Positions 24,096-32,647 of a DNA stretch of 64,000 nt are shown here, one piece after another; position 1 is the stretch's first letter; each line of letters starts with the position of its first letter. The DNA is taken from the NCBI RefSeq assembly GCF_004342025.1, contig NZ_SLWN01000017.1, positions 124,001 to 188,000 of the forward strand, read 5' to 3'. The stretch comes from Kribbella steppae. Lineage in GTDB: Bacteria; Actinomycetota; Actinomycetes; Propionibacteriales; Kribbellaceae. Under the pieces are notes generated by a model, which was not told where the DNA came from, ran no database searches, and saw only the letters and a list, made by a program, of their open reading frames with translations. The translations under genes were made by a program, and so were the position numbers.

Positions 24096-24820
24096 CCGCC
24101 CGAGGCCGCGGTCTACACCGCCTCGTCTTACGACCTCCCTCTCGCCCGCGCCTACCTCATCGTTTGCTGCTCGTTCCAATCGCCCTTCTCATCACCCTTG
24201 TGTTCGGAACGCAGTTCCTGGTCTCCGCCGTGGCTCTGGCCGTTGTCGCCTCACTGGTGCTCGTTCAGCGAGTCCAACACCGGCGACGCACAGCTGCCGC
24301 AGCCCGCCGTGCCGAGATCATCGAGGCACTCGACGTCCTCGCCGCTGACCTGACAGCCGGCCGTCCACCCATCGACGCCTTGGAAGGTGCCGCAGCAAGT
24401 TGCTCCGACTTCCAAGTCGCCTACGCCGCCGCAAAGCTCGGCGGTGATGTCCCTGGCGCTCTCGAGATCGCCGCAGAGTCTCCCGGCGCAGGAGGTCTCC
24501 GCGCACTCTCGGCAGCCTGGCGCGTCGCCGAGGAATCCGGAGCCGCGTTCGCCGCCCTCACCGAACGCCTCGCAGAGTCGCTCCGCGCCGACGAAGCCAT
24601 CCACCGCCAGACCGCCGCCAGCCTCGCCGGCGCGCGCTCGACCGCCCGCATCCTCGCGTTGCTGCCGGTGTTCGGCATCACCCTCGGCTACTCGCTCGGC
24701 GCCAAACCCTTGACCTTCCTCACCGCGAGTCCAGTCGGCTGGCTCTGCCTGCTCGCCGGCCTCGGTCTCACCACGCTCGGCCTCCACTGGACCACTCGAC
24801 TAGCGGAGGCCAACCCATGA
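24038..24820 (+). CDS. tadB: Tad inner-membrane protein TadB
   Basis: A 260-aa protein with N-terminal hydrophobic helices (VLVLVTLLLALPA, then LLLVPIALLITLVFGTQFLVSAVALAVVASLVLV), a cytoplasmic type II secretion F domain (about 85-200: ALDVLAADLTAGRPPIDALE, AAWRVAEESGAAFAALTERL), and two C-terminal helices. It forms the membrane platform with TadC. ATG at 24038 is set by the 4-nt overlap with the preceding small ORF; the open frame extends further upstream but reads through the duplicated segments. Its stop overlaps the tadC start (ATGA at 24817). Confidence 0.88.
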   Translation: MSYALVSCVLVLVTLLLALPARGRGLHRLVLRPPSRPRLPHRLLLVPIALLITLVFGTQFLVSAVALAVVASLVLVQRVQHRRRTAAAARRAEIIEALDVLAADLTAGRPPIDALEGAAASCSDFQVAYAAAKLGGDVPGALEIAAESPGAGGLRALSAAWRVAEESGAAFAALTERLAESLRADEAIHRQTAASLAGARSTARILALLPVFGITLGYSLGAKPLTFLTASPVGWLCLLAGLGLTTLGLHWTTRLAEANP

Positions 24821-25527
24821 CCGCTGCGTTGGCCGCGTTTGCTGCGGCCATCACGTCGTACCTGGTGATACCCGCCCGACCGGATCTCCGCCGCCTGTCG
24901 CCCCAGCCTCGCCGTACGCGTGCCCGTCCACCACGCCTGCACAGATTGGCGGCCGGGATCGCCGCAGCTGGCTTGCTGGTGGCCTTCGGACTCCCGTGGG
25001 GCGTTCCGCTCGCGGGGGCTGCTCTCTATGTCGTCCCCAAAGCACTAGCCCGTCTGGAACCGGCCGCCACAAGACAACGCGCCGCCCAGATCGCCGGCGA
25101 CCTTCCCTTGGCGGTCGATCTGCTCGCCGCCTGCCTGCGCGCCGGACGCCCACCACAACAAGCTCTAGCCACAGTCGCAACGGCCATCCGCGGCCCACTC
25201 GCCGAACTGTTCACAGAGGTCGCACATCACCTCGCGCTCGGAGCGGATCCCATGGACGCCTGGTTGCACCTGCGCTCCGAGCCGGCCTGTGCTCCCTTCG
25301 CCAGAGCCATCGACCGCTCGCTCCGCTCGGGCGCACCGCTGTCGAAGACCCTCGAACACCTGGCCGACGACACCCGCCAAGCCCACCACCACGCCGCCGA
25401 CCAACGGGCGCGCGCCATCGAGTCCCGCACGGCCCTGCCACTCGGACTCTGCTTCCTGCCCGCCTTCGTCCTCCTGTCCATCGTCCCCACCATCGCCGAC
25501 GCCCTGATCCCTTACCTGTCTCGATGA
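24817..25527 (+). CDS. tadC: Tad inner-membrane protein TadC
   Basis: A 236-aa type II secretion F-domain protein: an N-terminal membrane region, the cytoplasmic F domain (GDLPLAVDLLAACLRAGRPP, then FARAIDRSLRSGAPLSKTLE) and a C-terminal helix (LPLGLCFLPAFVLLSIVPTIAD). It pairs with TadB as the platform for pilin export. ATG at 24817 overlaps the tadB stop by 4 nt. The coupled chain of ATGA overlaps ends here; 141 nt separate it from the pilin gene. Confidence 0.88.
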   Translation: MTAALAAFAAAITSYLVIPARPDLRRLSPQPRRTRARPPRLHRLAAGIAAAGLLVAFGLPWGVPLAGAALYVVPKALARLEPAATRQRAAQIAGDLPLAVDLLAACLRAGRPPQQALATVATAIRGPLAELFTEVAHHLALGADPMDAWLHLRSEPACAPFARAIDRSLRSGAPLSKTLEHLADDTRQAHHHAADQRARAIESRTALPLGLCFLPAFVLLSIVPTIADALIPYLSR

Positions 25528-25630
25528 AAGGGCTATAGGCAACTAAATCCCACAGGACGCTGAGAAGTTGTCCCCAGGTTCGAAACTCCTTCAAAAAAAG
25601 GGCTCTGACGACGGCACCTTGTCAGTGAGT

Positions 25631-25663
25631 GGTCCGGATGAGCCGGACCGCAGATCGGGAGGT
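25631..25663 (+). promoter_or_regulatory. 5' UTR hairpin and strong RBS of the pilin gene
   Basis: GGTCCGG-ATGAG-CCGGACC (25631-25649), a perfect 7-bp stem, ends just before GGGAGG (25658-25663), which sits 5 nt before the pilin ATG. The stem may stabilise or cap a separate, abundant pilin mRNA. The rest of 25528-25630 holds no gene. Confidence 0.45.
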
Positions 25664-25668
25664 ATCAG

Positions 25669-25881
25669 ATGTCCAAGGCGCTGGTGGCGGTCCGTCACCG
25701 TCTTCGCAACCGTTCCGAGCGCGGAGCAGCCACCGCGGAGTACGCGGTGAGCGTCGTCGCGGTCTGCGGCCTCGGCGGCATCCTCGTCGCCCTGCTGAAG
25801 TCCGACGCGATGGTGAACGCGCTCAAGGCACTCATCAACTACGCCCTGCAGCTCGCCGGCGTAGAGGGCGTCCAGCTCTAA
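25669..25881 (+). CDS. Flp-like pilin (DUF4244 family)
   Basis: A 70-aa small protein. The prepilin motif ERG|AATAEYAVSVVAVCGLGG has Gly at the cleavage site, Glu at +5 and Tyr at +6, followed by one hydrophobic helix, the typical Flp layout. The basic leader (1-19) would be removed by a prepilin peptidase; none is present in this window. It is probably the major pilin exported by TadABC. ATG at 25669 has GGGAGG 5 nt upstream. Confidence 0.88.
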   Translation: MSKALVAVRHRLRNRSERGAATAEYAVSVVAVCGLGGILVALLKSDAMVNALKALINYALQLAGVEGVQL

Positions 25882-25948
25882 CCAGACCGGGTCGGTCGCG
25901 GGACCCCCCTCACCCGCGACCGACCCACACACCACCGGAGGAGACCCA

Positions 25949-26410
25949 ATGCCACCGACACGAGTTCAACGCACCACCGCAAGCAACCACCGCACCACCG
26001 CGGGCAGCCAACGTGGTGCGGTGAGAGGTCGACGTGGGCGCATGAGTGCTCAGCGTGGTGCGGTGACCGCCGAGGTGGCCATTGCGCTCCCGGTCCTGCT
26101 GACACTGCTCTTCCTGGGCATCTGGTTGATCGGCGTGGTCACGGCGAATATCCGCTGCATCGACGCCGCCCGCGACGTGGCCCGCGCAGTGGCTCGCGGC
26201 GAGTCTCCTGAAACAGCCGAAGAAATCGGCCGCCGCACAGCTCCCGCCAACGCAACCATCACCATCAGCCGCACCGACTCCGACATCCACGTGACAGTCA
26301 CTGCCACCCCGCACCGCAGCGCACCCCTGCTAGCCGCCCTCCCAGCGAGCCCGATCGCTGCTGAATCCACCGTCCAATCCGAACCGGCCACCGAGGGAAC
26401 AACGCCATGA
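25949..26410 (+). CDS. tadE: TadE-like pseudopilin
   Basis: A 153-aa protein with a long basic, Thr/Arg-rich leader (1-36) and the prepilin-like motif QRG|AVTAEVAIALPVLLTLLF (about 36-54), followed by an extracytoplasmic tail. TadE proteins are minor pilins of Tad systems. ATG at 25949 has GGAGGAG upstream; a second ATG before MSAQRGAVTAE is a possible shorter start. Its stop overlaps the next start (ATGA at 26407). Confidence 0.85.
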   Translation: MPPTRVQRTTASNHRTTAGSQRGAVRGRRGRMSAQRGAVTAEVAIALPVLLTLLFLGIWLIGVVTANIRCIDAARDVARAVARGESPETAEEIGRRTAPANATITISRTDSDIHVTVTATPHRSAPLLAALPASPIAAESTVQSEPATEGTTP

Positions 26411-26772
26411 ACCACACACCAACCCGACGAGCGCGTACCGAACGCGGCAGCGGCACCCTCCTGATCCTCTTCATGGGCCTACTCCTAGCAACCGCCGTGG
26501 CCATGGCAACCCTCTGGTCAGCCATCTCCATAGCCCGCCACAAACTCGCAGCCGCCGCCGACCTGACAGCCTTGAGCGCCGCGCAGGTCCTCGCCTCCGG
26601 CGCCCCTGACCCCTGCACCACAGCCCGCCGCATAGCCGCCACGCACCATGTCGACCTGGCCGACTGTCAACTCGCGCTCGATTCCGTATCTATCCGGGTG
26701 ACCACCCAGCTAGACCTGGCCGAGATCGCCCGCCCAACCCTGTCCGCCTCCGCCCGCGCGGGCCCCGTCTAG
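26407..26772 (+). CDS. TadE/TadG-like minor pilin (Rv3654c type)
   Basis: A 121-aa protein with ERGSGTLLILFMGLLLATAV near the N terminus (about 12-31), a pilin-like transmembrane helix, and the TadG-type follow-on ARHKLAAAADLTALSAAQVL that is strongly conserved in this family. The rest is a short extracytoplasmic domain with two Cys (PCTTARRIA, DCQLAL) that could form a disulfide. ATG at 26407 overlaps the tadE stop. It closes the pilus gene set in the same order I recall for mycobacteria. Confidence 0.85.
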   Translation: MNHTPTRRARTERGSGTLLILFMGLLLATAVAMATLWSAISIARHKLAAAADLTALSAAQVLASGAPDPCTTARRIAATHHVDLADCQLALDSVSIRVTTQLDLAEIARPTLSASARAGPV

Positions 26773-26943
26773 CTCTCGGACGTGGGTGATTCTGATGCGG
26801 TCGCGATCTGGTCGCAATCTGGTAGAGATGCCGCGTTGATCTGGACGAGGTGCGGGAGCGGACTCCATGATCTGGAACCGAAGTACTGCCCATCCTCCCG
26901 GACGCACTTCCCCGGCGCCCGGACGGTCACCCCGGAGGCTCGT

Positions 26944-27564
26944 TTGCCCGACCGCATCCGGCTGTTGCTGGTCGACGACCAGATCCTCAGTCGAGGCGTG
27001 CTCAGAAGCGGTCTGGAACGCGAACGCGACCTGGAGATCGTTGCCGAGCTCAACCGTTCGGACGACGTGGTGGCCGCCGCGAAAAGCCTCCGCGCGAACG
27101 TCGCCCTGCTCGACGCCGCCGGACCGGGGAACGACAGCATCAAGGTCACCACCAGACTGCGGACCTCGATCCCGGAGTGTCGCGTCGTCATGCTCACGAC
27201 GTACGGGCGCCCGATCCACTTCCGCCGAGGCATCGAGGCCGGCGCCAAGGGGTTCGCCCTCAAGGGCAGCCCGGCTCCGCAGTTGGCCGACGCCGTACGA
27301 CGGGTACACCTCGGGCTCCGCGTGGTCGACGCCAACCTGGCCGCCGAGAACCTGCAGTACTCCGAGACGCCGCTCGACGACGACGAGACCGACACCCTGC
27401 GCGCCGCCCGCGACGGCGGCTCGATCGCCCTGATGGCGCGCAAGCTCGAAGTCTCCGAACGCGTCATCCGCCTTCGCCTCTGGTCCGCTATCGGCAAGAC
27501 CGGCGCCCGCACCCGTTCCGACGCCATCCAAATCGCCGAACACAACGGCTGGCTCCTCGACTAA
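26944..27564 (+). CDS. Orphan NarL-type response regulator
   Basis: A 206-aa protein. The receiver domain (4-118) has LLLVDDQ, the phospho-acceptor Asp57 in NVALLDAAG, the switch Thr in MLTTYG and Lys107 in FALKGS. The C-terminal region (about 145-206) is HTH-like (SIALMARKLEVSERVIRLRL) but diverges from standard LuxR. I chose TTG at 26944 because GGAGG (26934-26938) lies 5 nt upstream; an in-frame GTG at 26782 would add a low-complexity extension. No histidine kinase is adjacent. It follows the tad genes on the same strand and could control them. Confidence 0.8.
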   Translation: MPDRIRLLLVDDQILSRGVLRSGLERERDLEIVAELNRSDDVVAAAKSLRANVALLDAAGPGNDSIKVTTRLRTSIPECRVVMLTTYGRPIHFRRGIEAGAKGFALKGSPAPQLADAVRRVHLGLRVVDANLAAENLQYSETPLDDDETDTLRAARDGGSIALMARKLEVSERVIRLRLWSAIGKTGARTRSDAIQIAEHNGWLLD

Positions 27565-27704
27565 CGTCCCCCGCCGAGCAACGCGCCTCAACCACTCCAC
27601 AGATCATGGAGATGTAGGACTGGCGGGTCGGGGGTGATCGACACTGCGCTCCGACCCGGTGTCGGCCGGATAGACCTTCGTCACGCCTTCTGGTTCGGGT
27701 GGGC

Positions 27705-28118
27705 CTACAGGCTGTCGAGTTGGTCCAGCAGCCAGCGGGGCCCGACGGCTGATGCGCCAGTTGGTTCGATGCGTTGGCGGAGGCCTCGGTCGGCGGTGAC
27801 TACGGTGACTTCGGGGTTGGATTCGTGGGCGGCTGACTCGGCGGTGACTGCGACGATGGTGTCGTCGCCGGAGCCCTCGGCGAGGACTACGCGGAGGGAT
27901 CCGACGTCTGGGGCGTCGGGGCCGGTGACCGCTGCGCGGGCGGCGCCTTCGAGAATTGCCACCACGTCCGTGGTCTCTGGCAGGCGTTCCTGAAGGGAGG
28001 CCAGCTTCAGCAGCAACTTTCGGGCCGCGCCGGGGCGATCGCGCCACCAGCCGTCCGGGCGGGAGCCGATCACGTTCGCAGCGTCGACCACGATTACCTG
28101 GCGCCGTGCACTCGTCAT
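27705..28118 (-). CDS. NYN/PIN-like ribonuclease domain protein
   Basis: A 137-aa single-domain protein. QVIVVDAANVIGSRPDGWWRD begins with the first acidic strand (VVDAANV) of NYN/YacP-type nucleases; the motifs EGSGDDTIVAV and VVTADRGLRQRI carry the further conserved acidic residues (DD and D-R). Such proteins bind a metal and cleave RNA; older annotations call this group NTP pyrophosphohydrolase-like. It is convergent with the response regulator gene. The start is ATG at 28118. Confidence 0.75.
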   Translation of the reverse strand: MTSARRQVIVVDAANVIGSRPDGWWRDRPGAARKLLLKLASLQERLPETTDVVAILEGAARAAVTGPDAPDVGSLRVVLAEGSGDDTIVAVTAESAAHESNPEVTVVTADRGLRQRIEPTGASAVGPRWLLDQLDSL

Positions 28119-28285
28119 CAGGCCAGTCTGCCCCTGTCACCTGGGAATCCGATCGACCCGCCGCCGTCGGTCGTGGCGCTCCGCCTGGACTTCGCGCCGT
28201 GGCGGGTGATGGTAACGCTCTGAAAGCGGATTGAAAGTGCAGGCCCCATGCTTCTTCGCATCGTCCGACCGGGTGTGGAACCGGT

Positions 28286-28420
28286 CGCTCTGCATCGGGG
28301 GGCGCGGTCGAGATCCTCAACCCCACGAAGGCGACAGTCGACATGATCACGGTCGGTGGATCGGCGCGCGGTGTTCCGCTGCCGTTATCGCTCGGCGACA
28401 CCTGGTGCGTGGCGGTTTGA
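28286..28420 (+). pseudogene. Possible gene remnant
   Basis: In the 332-bp gap at 28119-28450, one forward frame without a start codon reads AVEILNPTKATVDMITVGGS and ends LGDTWCVAV then TGA at 28418-28420. It has the alternating hydrophobic look of a beta-sandwich C terminus and may be the tail of a lost gene. No ribosome-binding site or start fits. Nothing else was seen in this gap. Confidence 0.25.
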
Positions 28421-28450
28421 CCAAACGCCGAACCAGCCGGTGCTTGGCGG

Positions 28451-29698
28451 TCAGGTGCAGATCGACAGGAACTGGCCTGTGTGGGTTACCAGGATGTGGG
28501 GGCCAGGGATAGCGGGAACGGTCTGGTGGGAGGTGCGGATGGGGCGGCGGGTGCCGTCGGGGGAAATGAGGACGGTGTTGGGGGCGTCCAGGACGACGAA
28601 CTCGTTGCCGGTGCGCAGGAGGATGGGGGCGGTGTAGCAGGCGGAGATCGCGGTGCGGCCGGCGGACAGGCCTTCCAGGACAGCGAGGGGGAGTTCGTCG
28701 GGGCCTTCGGCTGAGGCGTCGACGGCGATCCAGGTGGTGGGGGTGCCGGGTGGGGTGATCGAGGTCGGGTTGTGCCAGTCGCTGCCGCCGATCGGCGTCG
28801 TACTGGTCATGCCCCAGGCTTGCCACCAGGCGATCGGGCCGCCCCAGCGGTGGTCGAGCCAACTGGAATGCCAGACCTCGGCGAGAGGCGGATGCTCAGG
28901 CAGCGGTTGACGCCACGAGCAGTCGCCGCCGAGTGGGTGGTTGATCGACAGCAGTCCGCCGCGGTTGGCGACCTCGGAGACCCAGGTCGAGGCCGGGCGG
29001 CGGAAGTCGATCACTCCGATGTCGCCGAACGCGTTCGCGTGCCCGGACTCGGTCGTCACCTCTTGGCCGGGGATCAGCCCGATGCCGAACTGCTTGCTGA
29101 GCCCAGGCAGTTCGAGGTGATGAGCGACCGTGTTGTGGTCGGTGATCGCGAGTACGTCCAGTCCGGCCGCGACACCGAGTGCGGCGAGGTTGGCGATCGG
29201 TGTGGAGCCGTCGGAGTGCAGCGAGTGCGCGTGGAAGTCACCAGCCACCCACTTCAACCCCGGAGCCGCAGGCAGCGTACGACGCGGGGGACGAGGCGGT
29301 ACGGCGATAGCCGCGGTGGCGTCGGCGTACTCCGCCAGACCAGGCACAGCGTCGACCGGACCAGTCACCGCCTCGACGATGAGCTCGGCGCCCTCGAGGG
29401 GTAGCCGGTGCAGGCCAATGACGACCCACCACGTGCCTGGCTCGAGGTCGCCGGCGACGTACCCGGGCGTCGCCGCGGTAGGAGTGATAGCGAACGTACG
29501 GCGTGCGCCGCCAGACCACCCGCGCCACCCCGCCGCCCCCTCGCAGCCGATGTCGATGACGGTGCCCTCGCCAGGCGGGACGGTCAGTGTGACGAGCAGA
29601 CCGGGACAGTCGGCCGGAATGTCGACCGGCAGCGAGTGCCAGACCGACTCCGCCCGGTCGTCGAGGGTCCAGCGACGGCGGTACGACGTGACTGCCAT
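28451..29698 (-). CDS. CehA/McbA-family PHP metallohydrolase
   Basis: A 415-aa protein. The N-terminal half (1-180) looks like a beta-sandwich. The PHP domain has all metal motifs: GDFHAHSLHSDGS (HxH and the following His/Asp), AITDHNT, SINHPLG and GGSDWHN near residues 195-335. PHP enzymes hydrolyse phosphodiesters, phosphomonoesters or carbamates with two or three metals. No signal peptide is evident. Its ATG (29698) overlaps the stop of the ABC ATPase gene (TAATG), so it is the last, coupled gene of the importer operon and probably acts on the imported compound. Confidence 0.85.
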   Translation of the reverse strand: MAVTSYRRRWTLDDRAESVWHSLPVDIPADCPGLLVTLTVPPGEGTVIDIGCEGAAGWRGWSGGARRTFAITPTAATPGYVAGDLEPGTWWVVIGLHRLPLEGAELIVEAVTGPVDAVPGLAEYADATAAIAVPPRPPRRTLPAAPGLKWVAGDFHAHSLHSDGSTPIANLAALGVAAGLDVLAITDHNTVAHHLELPGLSKQFGIGLIPGQEVTTESGHANAFGDIGVIDFRRPASTWVSEVANRGGLLSINHPLGGDCSWRQPLPEHPPLAEVWHSSWLDHRWGGPIAWWQAWGMTSTTPIGGSDWHNPTSITPPGTPTTWIAVDASAEGPDELPLAVLEGLSAGRTAISACYTAPILLRTGNEFVVLDAPNTVLISPDGTRRPIRTSHQTVPAIPGPHILVTHTGQFLSICT

Positions 29699-30819
29699 TA
29701 GCCGACCGTGGCCGGCTGCCGGGCGAGGAGCTCGCCTGACTCCCTGTCGTACAAGAGCACCCGCGATGCCGGGGCCGTGAGCACGACCGGAGCGCCAGGT
29801 GCTGGTTCGTCCTCCTCTGGCACGGTCACGCCGACCAGCGTCCCGTCGCAGTCCACACTGACCAGGGACTGCGTCCCGAGGTTCTCCGCCACCACGACCT
29901 GGCCGCGGAGGGATGGTCCGCTGACGTCGCCAGTGGCGAGGGTGAGGTACTCGGGTCGTATGCCGACGGTGACCTCGGCGCCGCTGGGAACCGAGAAAAT
30001 GGTCGCAGGCAACAATCCGCCCGTCACCGACACCGTGCCGACCGCATCGGAGTCGCGCCTCGAGCCGTTCGGGTTGGAGACCGTCCCGGGGAGGAGGTTC
30101 ATCGGGGTGGAACCGATGAAGTTGGCGACGAAGGTGTTGGCGGGGCGGGCGAAGACCTCGCGGGGGGTGCCGAGTTGACGCAGCTTGCCGGCTTCCATCA
30201 CTGCGATCCGGTCCGCCAGGGCGAGTGCCTCGGCCTGGTCGTGGGTGACGAAGACTGTGGTGATGCCGAGGTCGCGCTGCAGCTTCTTGAGGAACGTCCG
30301 TGCCTCCAGCCGCAACCGCGCATCCAGGTTGGAGAGCGGCTCGTCGAGCAGCAGCACCTTGCCCTCGGATGCGATTGCACGGGCGAGTGCGACCCGCTGC
30401 TGTTGTCCGCCGGACAGTTGGCCGGGCTTGCGGTCCAGCAGTCCCTGCAGCGACAGTGCACCAGCGGTCCGCTCCGCTGTCGCCGTACGGGTGGCCATGG
30501 CAACCCGTCGTACCTTCAAGGGGTAGGTGATGTTCTCGGACACGTTCATGTGCGGGAACAGGGCGTAGTCCTGGAAGACCATTGCCACGCCACGCTTGCC
30601 CGGCTCGGTGCGGGTGACGTCCACGGCGTCGATCCGGACCCTTCCCTCGGACGCCGGTTCCAGACCCGCGATCGTCCGCAGCAGGGTGGTCTTGCCGCAC
30701 CCGGACGGACCGAGCAGGGCGAAGAACTCGCCGTGCTCCACGTGCACGTCCAGACCGTCGACGGCGCGGACGCCGTTCGGGTAGACGGTCGCGAGGCCTT
30801 CGATGTCGATGCCGGCCAT
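29698..30819 (-). CDS. ABC importer ATPase, MalK/UgpC type
   Basis: A 373-aa ATPase: Walker A GPSGCGKTT (37-45), Q-loop VFQDYALFPHM, signature LSGGQQQRVALARA, Walker B VLLLDEPLSNLDA and H-loop VFVTHDQAEA, followed by a C-terminal OB-fold/TOBE region (about 240-373). It energises uptake through the two permeases. The start is ATG at 30819, overlapping the permease stop as TGATG; a long open frame extends upstream but only in shadow of the permease gene. Confidence 0.94.
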   Translation of the reverse strand: MAGIDIEGLATVYPNGVRAVDGLDVHVEHGEFFALLGPSGCGKTTLLRTIAGLEPASEGRVRIDAVDVTRTEPGKRGVAMVFQDYALFPHMNVSENITYPLKVRRVAMATRTATAERTAGALSLQGLLDRKPGQLSGGQQQRVALARAIASEGKVLLLDEPLSNLDARLRLEARTFLKKLQRDLGITTVFVTHDQAEALALADRIAVMEAGKLRQLGTPREVFARPANTFVANFIGSTPMNLLPGTVSNPNGSRRDSDAVGTVSVTGGLLPATIFSVPSGAEVTVGIRPEYLTLATGDVSGPSLRGQVVVAENLGTQSLVSVDCDGTLVGVTVPEEDEPAPGAPVVLTAPASRVLLYDRESGELLARQPATVG

Positions 30820-31643
30820 CAGCTCTTGATCCCTCCATGGAAACGGAACCCGTACCGCGAGTTCACCAGCAGGTACAACACGACGACCGGGATCGAGAAC
30901 AGCAGCGAGAACACCGGCAGCACCTGCAGGTTCACGCTGCCACCCTCGTCGGTGAGGGTCTGCATCAGCACTGCGCCGGGCTGCAGGTCGATCGACCGGA
31001 TGAGTAGGAAGGGCACCAGGAAGTTGCCCCAGGAGTTGACGAACGCCCAGACCATGATGGTGGCCATTCCGGGCCGTGCCACCGGCAGTACGACGTCGCG
31101 CAGGATCTGACCGGTGGACGCACCGAAGACCCGGGCCGACTCCTCGTACGATTTCGGCACCGCGTCGACGAAGTCCTTCAGGATGAAGATTGCCGCTGGC
31201 AACAGCCCGCCGGTCATCACCAGCGCGACCCCGAACCGCGAGTCGATCAGGCCGAGCTGGAACATCATCACGAAGATCGGCACCATCGCCGCCGTCCCGG
31301 TGACGACCGATGACAGCAGCAACAATCCGTACAGCAAGGCGTCCCGGCCGGGGAGCCGCACCCGCGACAACGCGTAGCTGGCCAGTGCGGCGAACGCGGT
31401 CACGCCCACCGCGGTGGTCACGCAGATGACGAGCGAGTTCACCATCGAGTGCATCGCGTACGGGTGCTCGAGCGTCTTGCGGACGTTGTCGAGCGTCCAG
31501 TCCGGCCAGTGCACGCCGAGGCCGGGGGACGCGTCGAACGGGGCCGACGCGAGCCACAGCATTGGTACGGCGAAGAACAGCGTGATCGCGCAGATCAGTG
31601 TGTAGAAGCCGATCCGCCGTACGACGAAGGCAGGAGTCCTCAC
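30819..31643 (-). CDS. ABC importer permease, MalG/UgpE type
   Basis: A 274-aa inner-membrane protein with six helices. The cytoplasmic coupling loop EESARVFGASTGQILRDVVL (about 183-202) is the EAA motif that contacts the ATPase. The start is GTG at 31643, overlapping the previous stop as GTGA. It pairs with the MalF-type permease. Confidence 0.93.
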   Translation of the reverse strand: MRTPAFVVRRIGFYTLICAITLFFAVPMLWLASAPFDASPGLGVHWPDWTLDNVRKTLEHPYAMHSMVNSLVICVTTAVGVTAFAALASYALSRVRLPGRDALLYGLLLLSSVVTGTAAMVPIFVMMFQLGLIDSRFGVALVMTGGLLPAAIFILKDFVDAVPKSYEESARVFGASTGQILRDVVLPVARPGMATIMVWAFVNSWGNFLVPFLLIRSIDLQPGAVLMQTLTDEGGSVNLQVLPVFSLLFSIPVVVLYLLVNSRYGFRFHGGIKS

Positions 31644-32647
31644 GAGCGCCTCCTCAACAGTCGGAGGTAGATCAGCGAGACCAGCAGGTTCGCGATCAGG
31701 AGCAGGAACGAGATGGCCGACGAATAGCCGAGCTCACCGCCCTGCAGCGCCACGTTGTAGATGTAGACCGGAACCGTCTCGGACTCGTGGTTCGGCCCGC
31801 CCTTGGTGAGCAGGAACGGCGAGAAGTCGTTCGCCGTCCACAGCGAGATCAGCAGGGTGTTGGTGAGCACGTGACCCCGGATGTGCGGGAACACCACGTC
31901 CCGCAGCGTCTGCCACCCCGACGCCCCGACCATCCGGGCCGACTCCAGTTGCGACGGCGGGACCGCCTGCAGTGCGGAGGAGTAGAGCATCATCGAGAAC
32001 GCCGTACCGCGCCAGGTGTTGAAGATCACCAGGCACGCCATCGGGTAGTCGATCAGCCAGGCCGTTCCCGGCGTACCGAGGATGCTGTTGAGGGTGCCGC
32101 CGTCGCGGTCGAAGAAGGCGACCCACAGGTACGCGACCACCGTCGAGGGCAGGATCCAGGCCAGCAACACGAAGGCCTCGACAGTACGACGTACGGCGGG
32201 ACGCGTACGGCGCATCACCCAGGCCAGGGTGAAGCCGAGGATGTTCTGGCCGATGATCGCGGAGCCGAGGACGAACAGCATCGTCAGCCACAGGGCGTTG
32301 TGGAAGAGCGCGTCGTTCAGCGCCTTGGTGTAGTTGGACAGGCCGACGAACGACGGCGACACCGCCTCGACTCCGGTGAGCCGGTAGTTGGTGACACCGA
32401 TGTAGATCGTCCAGAGCGCGGGGAAGACCAGGAACGCGCCGATCAGCAGCATGGCCGGGGAGACGAAGCCGAAGGCCCGGCCGACACCGAGCCCCGCGAC
32501 ATCGAGCGCCGGACCACGTCCGGCCGACGGATCACGCCGCGCCGGACCGCGCCCGGCCGGGCCACCCGACCCGACCGGGTCACCCGACCCGGCCGGATCA
32601 CGTTCCTGGACCGGATCAACCGGCACAGGTGCGGAAGCAGACGTCAT
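31640..32647 (-). CDS. ABC importer permease, MalF/UgpA type
   Basis: A 335-aa inner-membrane protein. A Pro/Gly/Arg/Asp-rich cytoplasmic N terminus (1-48) is coded by imperfect direct repeats of CACCCGACC type (about 32505-32630). Six helices follow, with the EAA loop ESARMVGASGWQTLRDVVFP (about 240-259). ATG at 32647 overlaps the binding-protein stop (TGATG). The repeat-coded extension looks like slippage-prone DNA and has no known role. Confidence 0.93.
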   Translation of the reverse strand: MTSASAPVPVDPVQERDPAGSGDPVGSGGPAGRGPARRDPSAGRGPALDVAGLGVGRAFGFVSPAMLLIGAFLVFPALWTIYIGVTNYRLTGVEAVSPSFVGLSNYTKALNDALFHNALWLTMLFVLGSAIIGQNILGFTLAWVMRRTRPAVRRTVEAFVLLAWILPSTVVAYLWVAFFDRDGGTLNSILGTPGTAWLIDYPMACLVIFNTWRGTAFSMMLYSSALQAVPPSQLESARMVGASGWQTLRDVVFPHIRGHVLTNTLLISLWTANDFSPFLLTKGGPNHESETVPVYIYNVALQGGELGYSSAISFLLLIANLLVSLIYLRLLRRRS

